A DNA stretch of 64,000 nt, from positions 41,125,912 through 41,189,911 of the forward strand of contig CM055104.1 of NCBI GenBank assembly GCA_029204225.1, read 5' to 3'. The DNA comes from Diphasiastrum complanatum. Its lineage: Eukaryota; Streptophyta; Lycopodiopsida; Lycopodiales; Lycopodiaceae. Under the pieces are notes generated by a model, which did no database searches, had not been told where the DNA came from, and saw nothing but the letters and a program-made list of their open reading frames with translations. The position numbers and the translations under genes are program-made. Positions 49,590-61,197 of the stretch are shown piece by piece. The stretch's first letter is position 1. Each line of letters opens with the position of its first letter.

Positions 49590-50631
49590 GGCTACAAGTG
49601 GTGGCTTTATGTTGGAGAGCAATGATAGGCTTACCTCAATCAACTATTCTACTTGGAAGGTGAGGATGGAGTCGTTATTGGAGATGAATGAGTTGATGGA
49701 GATTGTTGCAGGTGTGGAGGAGAGACCTCAAGCACCTCAAGATCAAATGAGGTATGACAAGAGGGCAAAGAAAGCTCTACACATGATTAAGATGAATGTT
49801 ACCAATGAACTTCTCAAGGAAGTTGGTAAGTGCACATCATCTTTGGAGGCTTGGGAAGCTTTGAAAAAGCTTTATGATCCCAAGTCTACATCAAGAGTGC
49901 TTACTCTTAGGAGGTAAATCTTTCAAAGTTTGCAAAAGAAGAAAGAGAGTACTCATGCTTTTGTTTTGAGGGTTAAAACATTCAATGATGAAAGCATTAA
50001 GGAGGTGAAACTTGTTCAAGTTATACTTAATGGCTTGTTGGATGATCATGCTAATCTTGTTCAAAGTTTTGCTATTCAAAAGACTTTGCCAAGTATTGTG
50101 GATTTGCAAGAGACCTTGGTGAATGAGGAGTATAGGCTTCAATCAAGAGGAGATGGATCTACATCAACATCTCATTATGAAGAGGATGCTATGTTCATCA
50201 AAGGCAAGTTCAAGGGCAAAGGCAAAGGAAAGTGGTCTAAAGGGCAAGATCAAGGTGAGACTTCCTCTTTCGGAAAAAAGAAAGATAAGTCAAAGTTTAA
50301 ATGCTTTTATTGTGGAATCAAAAGACATTTTGCAAATGAATGTTTGAAGAAGCAAAGAGATGAAGGTAGCAAGCAAATCAACTTTACTACTAATGATGAG
50401 GATCTAGGTGGTGGTGATTCTCTTTTGATGTGTTCTTCAAGTCCAATATCAAGTGAAGGTGACAAAGATTCATGGTGGATTGATAGTGGAGCTAGTTCAC
50501 ACATGACTAGTCACAAGGAGTTCTTTACTTCTTTGGTCACTTATGACGGAGCCAAGAAAGCAATTCACATGGCCAATGGTGGTGAGTGTGTGATTGAAGG
50601 TACTGGTTCAATTCCTATGTCTCTCTACTAA
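49590..50631 (+). pseudogene. Copia-2 gag and protease start
   Basis: From the Met at 49590: LTSINYSTWKVRMESLLEMN and ..CTSSLEAWEALKKLYDPKS (UBN2). A single in-frame TAA (49915) stands at a likely Gln codon. Then STHAFVLRVKTF, a basic region (KGKFKGKGKGKWSKG), the zinc knuckle CFYCGIKRHFANEC (CX2CX4HX4C) and the protease WWIDSGASSHM with intact DSG. A -1 shift near 50600 moves the frame to the next ORF (LYIPSLSKNLLSVGQM, still protease). Confidence 0.8.
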
Positions 50632-53073
50632 TAGGAAAGCAAGACTTGATGGTGTTCTTTACATTCCTTCACTTTCAAAAAATTTGTTAAGTGTTGGTCA
50701 AATGATAGAGAAAGGATATATGGTAAAGTTTGGTGGTGATGCTTGCTTCATTACAAAGGAAGAAATCTTGGTTGCTAGGGGCAATAGACAAGATAGAATT
50801 TTCAAGCTTGATGCTTTTGTTATGGCTAACAAAAAGGATGGAATGGAAAAGGAGATTGGTCTCAACTTTTCAAAGTTACCTTTTAGCATCAATAAGATTG
50901 GTGGGCCTTATGCAAAGTCTAACAAGCTTCCTTATGCTAGATCTAGGTCAAGATCTAATATGCTTCTTGGAAATGTTCATCTTTGTGCTAACCTGGCTAG
51001 TCTTGAGGATAATGATGGTGTTTCAATGGTTCTTCATGGCAAGTGCAAGCATGCAAAAGGTAAGGAAAGAGTTAACTTCATCAATGGAGGTGAAGATTCT
51101 TCCTTGGAAAAGATTCTTGCTAATGATTTCTTTGATCATATGGAAAAAGATGTTGCTAGGTGCATTCATGAAGAAGGTGGTTCTTTTACATTCTTTTGTG
51201 ATGAGTCCAAGAAAGTCATTTTTCCAATAAGTGGAGTCACATGTCTTCATAAAGAGAGTAGATCAAATGGTTCTATCAAGAGACTTGGTGAGGGAGATAG
51301 TCACAAGTCAAGAAGAAGAGAAGTATGTGAAGAGTTCAAAGTAGGATGTACTTTGAATGATGTCATTGTGAATGATAGTGAGAATCATTATCATATGAGT
51401 CATTACCTAATTCATTGAGTAGAAGTTCTTGTTTGAAAAAAGAGAGTACTTCAATCATCCTTATGTTGAAGGTACTAATCATTTTTTTCATGGCTTCTAA
51501 TGTCTTTGAGGTTTCTACTTTTTATGATGCAGTCATTAAGAGGGAGACTTATGAGGGAAAGAGCAATGGAATATTGGTTCTTGGGAAGATCCAAGGTATG
51601 GATCTCACATCTCTTCATCAACTCAAAGGATTCTATGATTGTGAATTGATCACTCATGATCGAGATGGCAAAAGGTTGGTTGGAGAAGACTACATGGAGC
51701 AAATCAAGAGGCAATTTTTTCAAGGAAAGGGAGATCTCATTGGTAAGCTTATTGAGGTTTTTTTATGGACTCAAGAAGGCTAGATTAATTAGGTTTGATA
51801 CTCATCTTCACCTACTCTATTTCATGTTGGATGGAAATTTTGGAATATATCTTTTGATTTATGATGGTGACATTGGTGACATTGTTTTCACTAACCTTTA
51901 TGGAAGATTGAGATCAAGCATTGATGAGATCTTGTTGGATCTAGATCATATATTTGAGAGGGAGTATTTTCAGAGTTTCAGGTCTGAAGATATTCATATC
52001 TTTGATATCTTTGATGATCAAGAGAAAGGTAAGCAAGTGGAAGCAACTCACTTTGCTTTACTCACATGTTTTGGAGAATTTTCTTGTGCTATGCAAGTGG
52101 ATATTGGTTCTAATGGTTTTCATACTGGAAAAGCTTGGTCTCAAAGGGCTTCAACAACACAAAAGGAAAGGTGGCAATTTGGAGCTAGTTAAGAGCATCA
52201 AAAGAAAGCTATTTGGCAAAGATGTTATGAATCTGTTTTTGTAGCTTATTGAAGAATCAAGTAAGGTCAAAGGAGCAGCAAAGAAGTGTTATTCAAGTTT
52301 ACTTTACCTGTTCTATCTCATGTTTGAGCTATTTCATGTGGATGTGTGCAAATTGTCAAGATATAGACAAACTAGCTACATTGTCTTGCAATATCTTATT
52401 GTTGGAGTTGTACTAGCATTCTTGGCTGGTTTTGCTGATGGAAATGAAGCTATTAGAGGCTCATTATATCACTCATCCATGATCAAGTTCTCAAGTTTTG
52501 AGTTACTTGATGCCAATGTTTGGAGATTGTCATTTTTTGGTGAATTCATGGTCATTTTCTTGTGTCAGGTAGATCTTGAAGATGGACTAGTGCAACCTAC
52601 TTGGTTTATGAAGTCATGTGGTGCTGGATTTGCATCATTTATGTACTCACCTACTCATGGATTTCCAAGTTTTGATGATATCTTTTGGCAAGATGGAGAT
52701 GGAGGCTCATTCATGGAGTTTTATGGTGGAGACATATCAAGAAAGGACAAAGTTGGAGGAGACAAACAAGCAAATGGTCATCACTCACATTTATTGTTTA
52801 GTTGCTATAATTTTTCAGAGAGTTCAAAGTTTGAAGCATGGAGAAATCATTTCATTCACATTCTATTTGGTTCTTCATGTTCTAGTTATATCTTGATGTG
52901 TAAAATTGATGTGAGAAATAGTAAAGCATCCAATTTGGACACTATTCTCTATATCAATTATGAAAGATACTTTAGAACCTTAGAAAAGAGATCTATACTT
53001 AGGATGAAGATCATTCTAAAGTTGAATCAAAGTAGTATGGTTAAAACTATGCCAAAACTAGTTGAAGAGGGAG
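50594..53073 (+). pseudogene. Copia-2 non-canonical ORFs replacing pol
   Basis: After the protease tail (LDGVLYIPSLSKNLLSVGQM, FITKEEILVARGNR) there is no integrase. ORFs at 50594-51418, 51415-51783, 51656-52192 and 52320-53078 fill the space. The only pol trace is YGLKKARLIRFDTHL with IYDGDIGDIVFT at about 51764-51895, which resembles copia RT (YGLKQAPR..W.., YVDDIIFT). The 252-codon ORF at the 3' end has a hydrophobic segment (YLIVGVVLAFLAGFAD) and no domain I recognise. The element must rely on an autonomous relative. Confidence 0.5.
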
Positions 53074-53727
53074 TGTGAGAGATTTCAACTAGTTTAGTCT
53101 AGTTTAGTCATATTTTGGTAAATTGTCAATAAGAGGCCAAAACTCATTTTAGACTTAGAGATAGACTTTTTGAAGTTATATTAGTTTAGAATACATTCAA
53201 TAAACACTTTTTGAAAGTGTGGGAAAGTTGGTAGTCAAGTTTGAGAGAGATTCAAATTTGTACTTTGGGTACATTGAATCTAGACCCAAAAATAGTAGGG
53301 TTTACATTTTGGAGGGAAAGCCAAGTGGCCAAATAGGGTTTGGACACTCTATAAAAGGATGTAACTCGTGGAGAGACATATCTTCTCTCTTCTCTCTCTG
53401 ATTTCATCATTATACATGGTTCTCTTTGGGTTCTACTACTCATTGATGCACTCTCATGATGTTATCTTGCAATTCTATGTCTAGAATGATCATTTATTGC
53501 TATTTTTGGTTCCACACATGTGAAATACAGTAGGGTACTATAATTGTATGGACAACAAACATATTTTATGTTTTGGTTCATGTTTGATCAGTATCTATTA
53601 GAGTTTTCATCTCATTTTGTATGTAGATACTGATTTTTCTACATTGGCAGGATTGTTGGTTTGCTCCTTATTGTAACCAAAGATCAGGGACATGGATTGG
53701 ATCTTGAATGATCTGAAATCCTTCACA
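53074..53727 (+). repeat. 3' LTR of copia-2
   Basis: 654 bp, preceded by GAAGAGGGAG and followed by the TSD GCGCT. Confidence 0.9.
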
Positions 53728-54448
53728 GCGCTTTGGTGAAGATGTCTGCGACCATTTCTGTTGTGGAGCAGTATTGAAGGATCACTTGCCCTGAGAAAAC
53801 TTTCTCCCGAATGAAATGATATTGGATTTCTATGTGCTTGAATTTGCCATGAAATCTGGGATTCAGTGACAGTGAAATACAGCTCAAGTTGTCACACAAA
53901 ATGGTGGTAGCATTGAACTGAGTGTGATGAAGGTCGTGAAGTAATAACCTGATCCATATAGTTTTTTTTGAAGCTTGGCATGCTGCGATGTACTCTGCCT
54001 CTATCGAAGAAAGCGCAACTGATTTCTGCTTTCTTGAGTTCCACGAAATCAGGCCCCCTACTAGATAGAAACAGAACCCGGAGGTAGATTTTCTGGTAGA
54101 GACTATTCCTCCCCAATCTGAGTCGGAGTAACCTCGCAAGACGAGTGAGTCGATAGCATTTCCATCGTAACATAAAATGTGGTCTAAACTTCTCTGAATA
54201 TATCTCATCACTCTCTTTAATGCTTTCCAATGAGAGATTCTAGGATTAGACATGAATTGACTTAATGTGCTAACAGTGTATGCTAAATCTGGTCTAGTAC
54301 ACAACATTGCATACATTAGAGATCCGATCAATGAATGATAAGGGTACTTCGCTAAGTCGAGTACTTCACTATCAGTCTCAACACAAGAAGGTTTAGTCAA
54401 TACTATACTTGGATCCATTGGGGTATTAACTGGTTTGCAATCAGACAT
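53728..54448 (-). pseudogene. Copia-1 RT end and RNase H
   Basis: The minus strand reads ..YHSLIGSLMYAMLCTRPDLA, HWKALKRVMRYIQ, GYSDSDWGG, KSTSGFCFYLVGGLISWNSR, ALSSIEAEYIAACQ and ADIFTKAL, the conserved copia RNase H landmarks. The frame continues across the copia-2 insertion at 48331 as SRIKHQKFF and stops near 48250. About 240 codons here are intact. Confidence 0.85.
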
Positions 54449-54481
54449 ATAAAACTTTTTTAAAATGCCTTTTAGATATGC

Positions 54482-55498
54482 CTACTGGCTAAGATAAATC
54501 TTTTTTTGAAGTATATTTTTAGTAATGTGAATTCCTAGCAAAGAATGAACAGCTCCTAAATCAATAATGTCAAATTCCTTTGACAGATCACTCTTAGTAG
54601 TGTGCAGAAGAGAAGTGTCATTAGACAAAATATATTCATCATCTACATAAAGAGCTATGTGAACTGAATTGGTGCCTATATGCTTTGAATAAACATTACA
54701 GTTAGCTGAATTGTTTGCAAATCCTAATTGAATGAGATAAGAGTTGATTCTATCGAACCATGCTCTTGTGACATGTTTCAGACTGTAGACTGCTTTGTGC
54801 AGCTTGCACACTTTGTGCTTTTGGCTTTTGGCTTCGAATCCTTCTGGTTGGAAGGTGTACAACTCCTCTTCGACATTGTCGTTGAGAAATGCTTTCTTGA
54901 CTTCCATTTAGTGCATTTCGAGGTCTTTCATGACTACTAGTGCAATCAGAGTCTTGATTGATTGCATTTTGATGACATGACTGAAAATTTCTTAATAATC
55001 CACTCCTTGGACTTGAGTGAATCCTTTAGCCACCAGCCGTGCTTTCCATTTTGCAATGGAACCATCAGAGTTGATCTTCTTCTTGAAGATCCACTTGTTG
55101 TCAATAACTCTCTTGTGAGTGGGGAAGTCGACTAGTGTCCAGGTCTGATTCATTAAAAGTGAGTTGTACTTGCTTTCCATAGCTTCTTGCCACTTCACAG
55201 CATCCTTAGAGTTAATTGCTTCGACTAGGCTCTCTGGTTCTTCTGATGAAGTCCAAAGTGATTGAGGTGCATACCTCTCAGGAACTGTCCAAGTCCATGA
55301 GGATCTGCGGATGTTGGGTTGACCAGGATGCGGTGATGCTTCTTCTTGAATTTCTTCAGATCTGTTCGAGCTAGCTTGGTCTGGTCTGATGACAGGTATT
55401 GTCGACTGCTCGGCTTCTGTAGCTGTAGCTGTAGGTTCTGTAGAAGGAACATCAACGTTGGAAGAATCCATGCTATGTAAAATAGGATGAAATGACAT
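54482..55498 (-). pseudogene. Copia-1 reverse transcriptase
   Basis: From 55498: WQEAMESKYNSLLMNQTW, NKWIFKKKINSDGSIAKWKA and RLVAKGFTQVQGVDY. After a short damaged stretch (54991-54908): MEVKKAFLNDNVEEELYTFQ, PEGFEAKSQ, VYSLKH (usually YGLKQ) and LYVDDEYIL with the catalytic YVDD. Breaks separate the two frames, so it is inactive. Confidence 0.85.
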
Positions 55499-56407
55499 AG
55501 CATCGTTTATTGATTGTTGTTTGAAATCATAATATGTATGTTCTTGAAATATTACATCCCTAGAGACAAATACTACATTGGTGGATGGATCTTAAACTTT
55601 ATAAGATTTATGTTCATCAGGATAGCCAATGAAAATATATTTATTTGTTCTATGGTCCATCTTCTTCCTAAGCTGTTTAGGAATGTGAACAAAACATATA
55701 CAACCAGAGGTTTTTAAGTGGTGGACACTAGGCTTGTGCCCATGCCAAACTTCATGAGGAGTCTTGTTGTAAACGGCTTTGGTGCTGAATCTGTTCTACA
55801 CGTAACAGGCTGTGGCAGTAACTTCTGCCCAAAACTTCGCAGGTAGGTGTGCTTGATGTAGCATGAATTTGGCTGAGTTGAGAAGAGTTCAATTCTTCTT
55901 TTCTACAATCTCGTTCTGTTGAGGTGAATAGGAAGTGGTGAACTGTCTTCTAATACCATGTTCAGCCATGTAGTCGGACATCTCGTTAGAGATGTATTCG
56001 CCGCCACCACCAATTCAGAGTGCCTTCACTTTCCTAGACGTTTGTGTCTCAGCCATGGCCTTGAATCTCTTGAAGCATTCAAAGGCTTCAGATTTGTGCT
56101 TAATGAACATGATTGTAGACGATCTAGAATAGTCATCTATGAATGTGATAAAATAGATTGCATCTCCCAATGATGGAGTTGGCATTGGACCATAGAGATC
56201 ACTATGTACAAGATCTAATACATGCTTTGTTTTGATGGAGTGTGATTTTGGAAACTTGCTTCTAGAGTGCTTCCCATAGATGTATGATTCACAAAAGAAA
56301 TATTTCCTATCTAATGAAGACGGGAAATACAAACCATCAACTAAATTATTACAACGCATATAAGAAAGTGATCTTGTATTCACGTGTCCAAATCGACTAT
56401 GCCACAA
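55499..56407 (-). pseudogene. Copia-1 integrase
   Basis: 56407-56015 has MWHSRFGHVNTRSLSYMRCN (GAG-pre-integrase His residues), LDLVHSDLYGPMPTPSLGDA and FITFIDDYSRSSTIMFIKHK (two catalytic Asp). The region to the left continues as LPAKFWAEVTATACYV and ..EVWHGHKPSVHHLKTSGC, then the IN C-terminus, with TAG at 55797 and other damage. Confidence 0.8.
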
Positions 56408-57722
56408 ATTAGCACTATTGTTTACATTTTCATTAGAGATACTAGCTAAGGCAACTGAATTAGAGAGTACATAAAAGTTTCCGACTCTAGTGCATGTAGT
56501 CAGAGTAGTATCTTCCTCGACTATTGTAGACTACTCAGATGAGAAAGTAACAGTGTAGCTCTCATCAGTTATCTTAGAGACTGATAACAGATTCTTTGAT
56601 AATTGAAGAACGTGAAGGACGTTAGGAACAGAAATGGATAGATTGTTGTTGAAGCTGATCTTCACTGCTCCTTTGCCTTCCACGCGTATGGTGCTAGAAT
56701 CTCCGAGGAAGATGAATTGGTCTCTACTGTAAGCTGTGTACTCTGTAAACCATTCCTTACGAGAGGCCATGTGTTGGGTAGCATCGCTATCCAGGTACCA
56801 GCTATCATAGTCTACGCTGTTGTTGTAAGCCATTAACAAGTGTGTATCTGACTCCTTGAATTTGCTGCATTGGAGGAGCCTGCCTGCTGTTATTGTTGTT
56901 GGTTCTTCGCCTCGTTGTAGATGCGGATGTGACACTCCTTGATGTTGTGATTGGTTCTTTTGCAATATCTGTAGAAAAGCTTTCCACCATGCTCACCTTG
57001 AGTGTGAGGCTTCTACTATTGCTACTGCACTTGATTCTTGCCCTTGAAATAGTTTTTCCTCTTGGTGTATAGAGCCATGAATTTGTTCTTTGATGGACAG
57101 GCTGCTAGTCTTTCTCCGTATTTCTTCTTGAAGAAGATGACCGATCACCTTTTGAAGAGTGAGGTCGGGTTGTTGTGGAGATCATCACCACAAAGTGCTC
57201 ATAAGACTTTGGAAGAGAAGAAAGCAAGGTCATAATGGCATCATCATCTTGAATAGAACATCCTACAGCTGATAACTAATCTAATAGAGATTTGAAGCTG
57301 TTGTTGTGAGAAGTGATGGCAGTAGAATCAGACATGCTAAGAGTAAAGAACTTCCTTCTAAGATGTAATCTCGTGGTTACATTGTGAGTCTCATAAATAT
57401 TTGATAACAAGTCCAGTGCTTCCTTAGAGGTTTTACACGTGGTGACGTGAGATATTTGGGAGTCGACTAGATTGAGTGTGATACATGCTAGGGCCTTATG
57501 ATCTTTGATCCTCTAGGCCTTTGCTTGATCACCATCTTCTGGTTTCAGGTCTGCACCTTCTACTACATCCCAAAGATCTCTATCTATCAACATCATTCTA
57601 AGTTTTAACTTCCAAATGTAGAAGTTAGAACCATTGAACTTGTAAATGACTCTAGCTTCACTGAGTGATGAAGATGACGAGCTACCTATATGAGACATGA
57701 TAACAGTATACAAATAGAACAA
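56408..57722 (-). pseudogene. Copia-1 gag and protease
   Basis: 57722-57513 carries YKFNGSNFYIWKLKLRMMLI and DLWDVVEG (gag N-terminus). UBN2 remnants follow to about 57180. The zinc knuckle near 56940-56980 reads YRYCKRTNHNIKEC, with its first Cys replaced by Tyr. The protease WYLDSDATQHM has DSD instead of DSG. Then VPNVLHVLQLSKNLLSVSKI. Confidence 0.8.
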
Positions 57723-57752
57723 ACTTAATCTCTCGGTTTATTTGGGCTATGC

Positions 57753-57764
57753 CTTGATACCAAT
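57753..57764 (-). promoter_or_regulatory. Primer-binding site of copia-1
   Basis: The minus strand reads TGGTATCAAGGC, a variant of the initiator-Met site, just inside a CA end at about 57767. Confidence 0.6.
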
Positions 57765-57766
57765 CT

Positions 57767-59217
57767 GATGGGGCAAAGGAGATAGAAGAACGTGAACGGA
57801 GAAGAGAGCAGGAATATTGCGAAACAACTCTCCTGTTCTAATCAGCTGCTAAATGAAAAAACAGTCTAATAGACAGCTTATGCTAAATGTAATCACAGTC
57901 TTAAGTGTTCTAATTGCCCAACAAGATCTTAAAAATTAATTCACACTCTGAAATAAGAGTACAGTCCACCGAAGAGATTAGAGATGGTTTGTGTGTGGTG
58001 CTACTAAAATCTAATTCAATGTGAAGTATAGTTTTGAAATGAATGGAAGAGCAATATGATAACACGAGTTCCTCAGGCGTCAAAGACAACCATCATCTGA
58101 TCAGAAACTAAGGAGTCGTAGACGTCCGTGTTCTGATCAGAGTGAGTAAACAAGCACGATCAAAACAATAATGAAAGTGCATTCAATCACAACAAGCATT
58201 CATCTACGTTGTATACAGATAAAAACAAGCTGCTGTTATATTACACTGAAGCACAATACAAAATAACAATTACAACAAAAACTAACGGCGTAATTGGGAT
58301 GCTCAAACAATGTGTCTCATGGACGGAGCAACCCGTAATCTGTGATCTATTTATAGATTTCATCCGTGTATTAATTACATTGAATGATTGTCACCTGATT
58401 AGGAAAGCCGTTGTACTTGAAAGTATATGGCTTTTGTGACAACTGTACACAACATATATACGGTCAACAAATCAGAAACGTTGACGTTGACGAGGATGTC
58501 GCAAATTCTCTCATTTCACATTTTACGTGAAGTGGTTTTCTCTCACTTCGAAAATTTTGGGAAGTGATGGAATGTTCCTCGTTAAAAAATAGACGACCTT
58601 CGGTATTTTCTCTCTCTTCGAGATTTTGCGAAAAAACCAAAGGTGCCCTTGAAACAGTTTAACTTATGAAAATAGATGACCTTCGGGGATTTTCTCTCTT
58701 TGCACTTTTCGAAAAAAATACGAAAAAACAAAGGTGTTAAGAGCAGTTAAACTTTTGAACTATGCAAGTGTCGCATTTCGAAAAAATGCGAAAAAGCCGA
58801 AGCTATTGAAAACAATGTTCATTTCTGCAAATTGTCGTGGCACTTAGAGAGTATTTTTGCAGACTGTCGCGAAAGCAATGTATTTCTGCAGACTTATTCT
58901 AAATGCTAATTTCGTGGAAGTCCTTGAAGATGGCCAAGTCTTCAATGACATCAAATTATTGAACTTAACATCTGAACTTGAAATTATGACAGGATTGGTT
59001 ATCCTTTGCTGGAGATCAGCCGGAAGCCCGTTGTATACGTTCTTCAAATAAATTGGTTGTCTAAGTTTGTGATTCCTGTAGGTATCAGATGACCAGACTT
59101 TGAACCCAAAATAGGTTTCACCTGACCCTAGATCAAAGATCAATAAACGTGCAGGAAGAATCACGAAATAGAAATTAGTCATTCACCAAGGAGGCAACTG
59201 TGGGCTTAATTTCCAAC
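57767..59217 (-). repeat. 5' LTR (and possible leader) of copia-1
   Basis: 59217-58665 matches the 3' LTR at 48233-47667. 58664-57767 lies between that homology and the PBS and has no counterpart at the 3' end. It contains a diverged repeat of the LTR block (AATAGACGACCTTCGGTATT at about 58588 and AATAGATGACCTTCGGGGAT at about 58670). Either the 3' LTR is truncated or the extra part is leader. Confidence 0.65.
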
Positions 59218-59996
59218 AACTTGATCTAGTTCATCGAAATACTTGGATTTTTTATTCCTACAAACTCTTTTTCTTTTCTTTCTTCTGGCTGGGTCCAGAT
59301 GATCCAAATGGATTAGCCTGTAATTGCTTCCTAGATGCCACCACTGTGGAATCATACGCTTTTGCAACTCGTACGCCTTCATCGAAAGTATGAAGCATAG
59401 TACGCTTGCACTCATTCCAATAATCTGCAGGCAAACCTAGGATAAACTGCCATAGTGCCAGTTTTGCATTGAATGAGGGAACTTTATTCCATAAATCCAT
59501 AAAATCTTGCAAGTACGAGTCCATCTTCGAGTACCCATTTTGCAGTTAACGAATCTTTGGTAGAAATCCGAGTCGTCTACAACCACAAAACGACTTTTTG
59601 AACACTTCCATAAACTCATCCCATGTGGTAGATTTAGGTTGCAGATCATGCCACCATGACGAAGCTTTCCCACGGAAGAACAGAATAACACTCTCAATCT
59701 TTTTTTCTTCACAAATTCCATGTAGATTAAAATAACCGGTCCACTTGGTTAACCAGTCATCTACAACTTCGAGTTTTTTCTCTTTCTTCTCCCCCAAAAA
59801 AGGTTCAGGCTGAAAGCCCAAATTCGTGTGGATAAATATTTCACTTGATTCAATAGTACTTCCATTTATTGATCTCTTAAAGTATTCTTGTTGTTTATTT
59901 CATTAAGTTCTTGAATTTACGCTATTGGCAAATTTGTAGATAGGTAGACATTGGCACCTGACCATCAAGAGCTGCATTTGCATTATCATCTGCCAT
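59218..59996 (-). pseudogene. Ty3/gypsy gag, N-terminal half
   Basis: Starts at the Met at 59996 (MADDNANAALDGQVPMSTYL). Stops follow, then GFQPEPFLGEKKEKKLEVVD, DWLTKW, FFRGKASSWWHDL and TTWDEFMEVFKKSF, the retrotransposon gag capsid signature. A frame change near 59535 leads to YLQDFMDLWNKVPSFNAKLA. It ends at the copia-1 5' LTR. Confidence 0.8.
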
Positions 59997-60749
59997 ATTG
60001 ATTTCATGACATGTAAAATTAGGCTTAATTAGTCGAGATCCAATCATCAACTAATAAGCTTGAGCTACATGGGTTCTTCAAGTCTAGTTGGTAGTATACA
60101 ACTTGCATATAGATTGTAGACTTAGAAATGTCAATAATAATGCTTGTAAAAACTCATGGGCATATCACGTGCAATGGTTGTAAGTGATCCACAGTGACAT
60201 GCAAGGCATGCACAAAGTGAAATGGACACATGCATGGTGATTTGTACAATTTTAGTTGAAAAAATGACTCCTTGGTAAAAGTAGGTAGAAATGCATGCAT
60301 GAGAAGTGACAAATGTCACTAATACTCTAGTTTTCACTCGTAGATGTGGATGGAAGTTGAATGGATGTGGTTCTACCTCGAGCTACCTCAAACTCCATAA
60401 ATATGTGTAGACATTCTCATAATCTTTGATGAAGAACCAAGCTTTGAAGCTATTCCATATCATTTTGGATCTACACTGTCATTTGCGTGAATAGTGCTCT
60501 CTCTTTCTCTCTCTAACTCGAGTTGAGGCTTATGCTAATGCATTAAATTCTTGTACTTCCTCTCTCTTGTTTATCAAAGCTATCATTCTTTGATTCTTAG
60601 CATGCTAGATTGTGATTAAGCTATAAAATTTTGTACTAGATCTTGGCATTCAATCTAGAATCAGTTATGTGCTAATCATAAAGCTTAATAAGATCATTCA
60701 CACTTGAGGATCATTCTCCACACGTGTGAACTTGCTATAAATTTTGTCA
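59997..60749 (+). repeat. Probable LTR end of a plus-strand copia element
   Basis: The sequence immediately before the PBS ends in TTTTGTCA (CA at 60748-60749). The left end could not be located; the upstream sequence has CTCTCTCTTTCTCTCTCT at about 60499 and no second copy in the window. Confidence 0.5.
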
Positions 60750-60762
60750 TGGTATCAGAGCC
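60750..60762 (+). promoter_or_regulatory. Copia primer-binding site
   Basis: TGGTATCAGAGCC, a perfect initiator-Met tRNA complement, directly after a CA end. Confidence 0.75.
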
Positions 60763-61190
60763 AAATTAAGCTTTGCATGCTATTATCTCTTATTGGTCAA
60801 GAATTTTTTGAGCCCAATTCAAGCAAAAAAGCAGTTATCACTTTTCTTTACCTTTTCTTGAAAGTGTTTGGATCAAAGAGGATAGAAACTGATGTTAAGT
60901 TTGGAGATGTTTGGTGATGGCGCTCTCAATGGTAAAGAAACGATGATGGCTGATAGTCAGTGGAGGTGGTGTGGAAGCGATGACAGATGCAAGGAACAAT
61001 AGAGCGCCAAGATCGATTATGGGAGCAAGAAGATCGCCAGTAGATCGTCACCACAAAACTTCAGAATTCGCACTTCGCTGAGGTGCGAATGGCGTCGGGG
61101 GTGATGACATAGTATGGACGTCGTCGTCTGGTTTCGGATGAGATGGGACGTGCCGGTTCGTTGAATTTTAAATTTGATCGAGATTTGAGT
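60763..61190. other. Leader-like region, no gag recognised
   Basis: Downstream of the PBS I find no gag. The sequence is G/A-rich and leads into tandem repeats. Confidence 0.45.
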
Positions 61191-61197
61191 GAGTCGC

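Larger units (their letters stand above)
48332..53727 (+). mobile_element. Copia-2, complete LTR element with 5-bp TSD
   Basis: Element 5396 bp. LTRs 48332-48985 and 53074-53727 are both 654 bp, TGTGAGAG...CTTCACA. Target duplication GCGCT at 48327-48331 and 53728-53732. PBS TGGTTTTAGAGC at 48986, polypurine tract GAAGAGGGAG just before 53074. It interrupts the RNase H end of copia-1. It has gag and protease but no intact integrase, RT or RNase H. Confidence 0.9.
47667..59217 (-). mobile_element. Copia-1, minus strand, interrupted by copia-2
   Basis: 5' LTR from 59217 leftwards, PBS at about 57753-57764, gag-pol 57722-53733 continuing at 48331-48250, polypurine tract TTAAGGGGGAC at about 48235-48245 and 3' LTR 48233-47667. 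Possible target duplication CAAGT/TAAGT (one mismatch). Domain order gag-protease-integrase-RT-RNase H is typical of Ty1/copia. Confidence 0.8.
46742..59996 (-). mobile_element. Minus-strand gypsy element split by nested insertions
   Basis: Gag at 59996-59218 and knuckle-protease-RT at 47645-46742 are the two halves. Between them lie copia-1 (47667-59217) and, within that, copia-2 (48332-53727). The rest of gypsy pol and both LTRs are missing. Confidence 0.65.
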
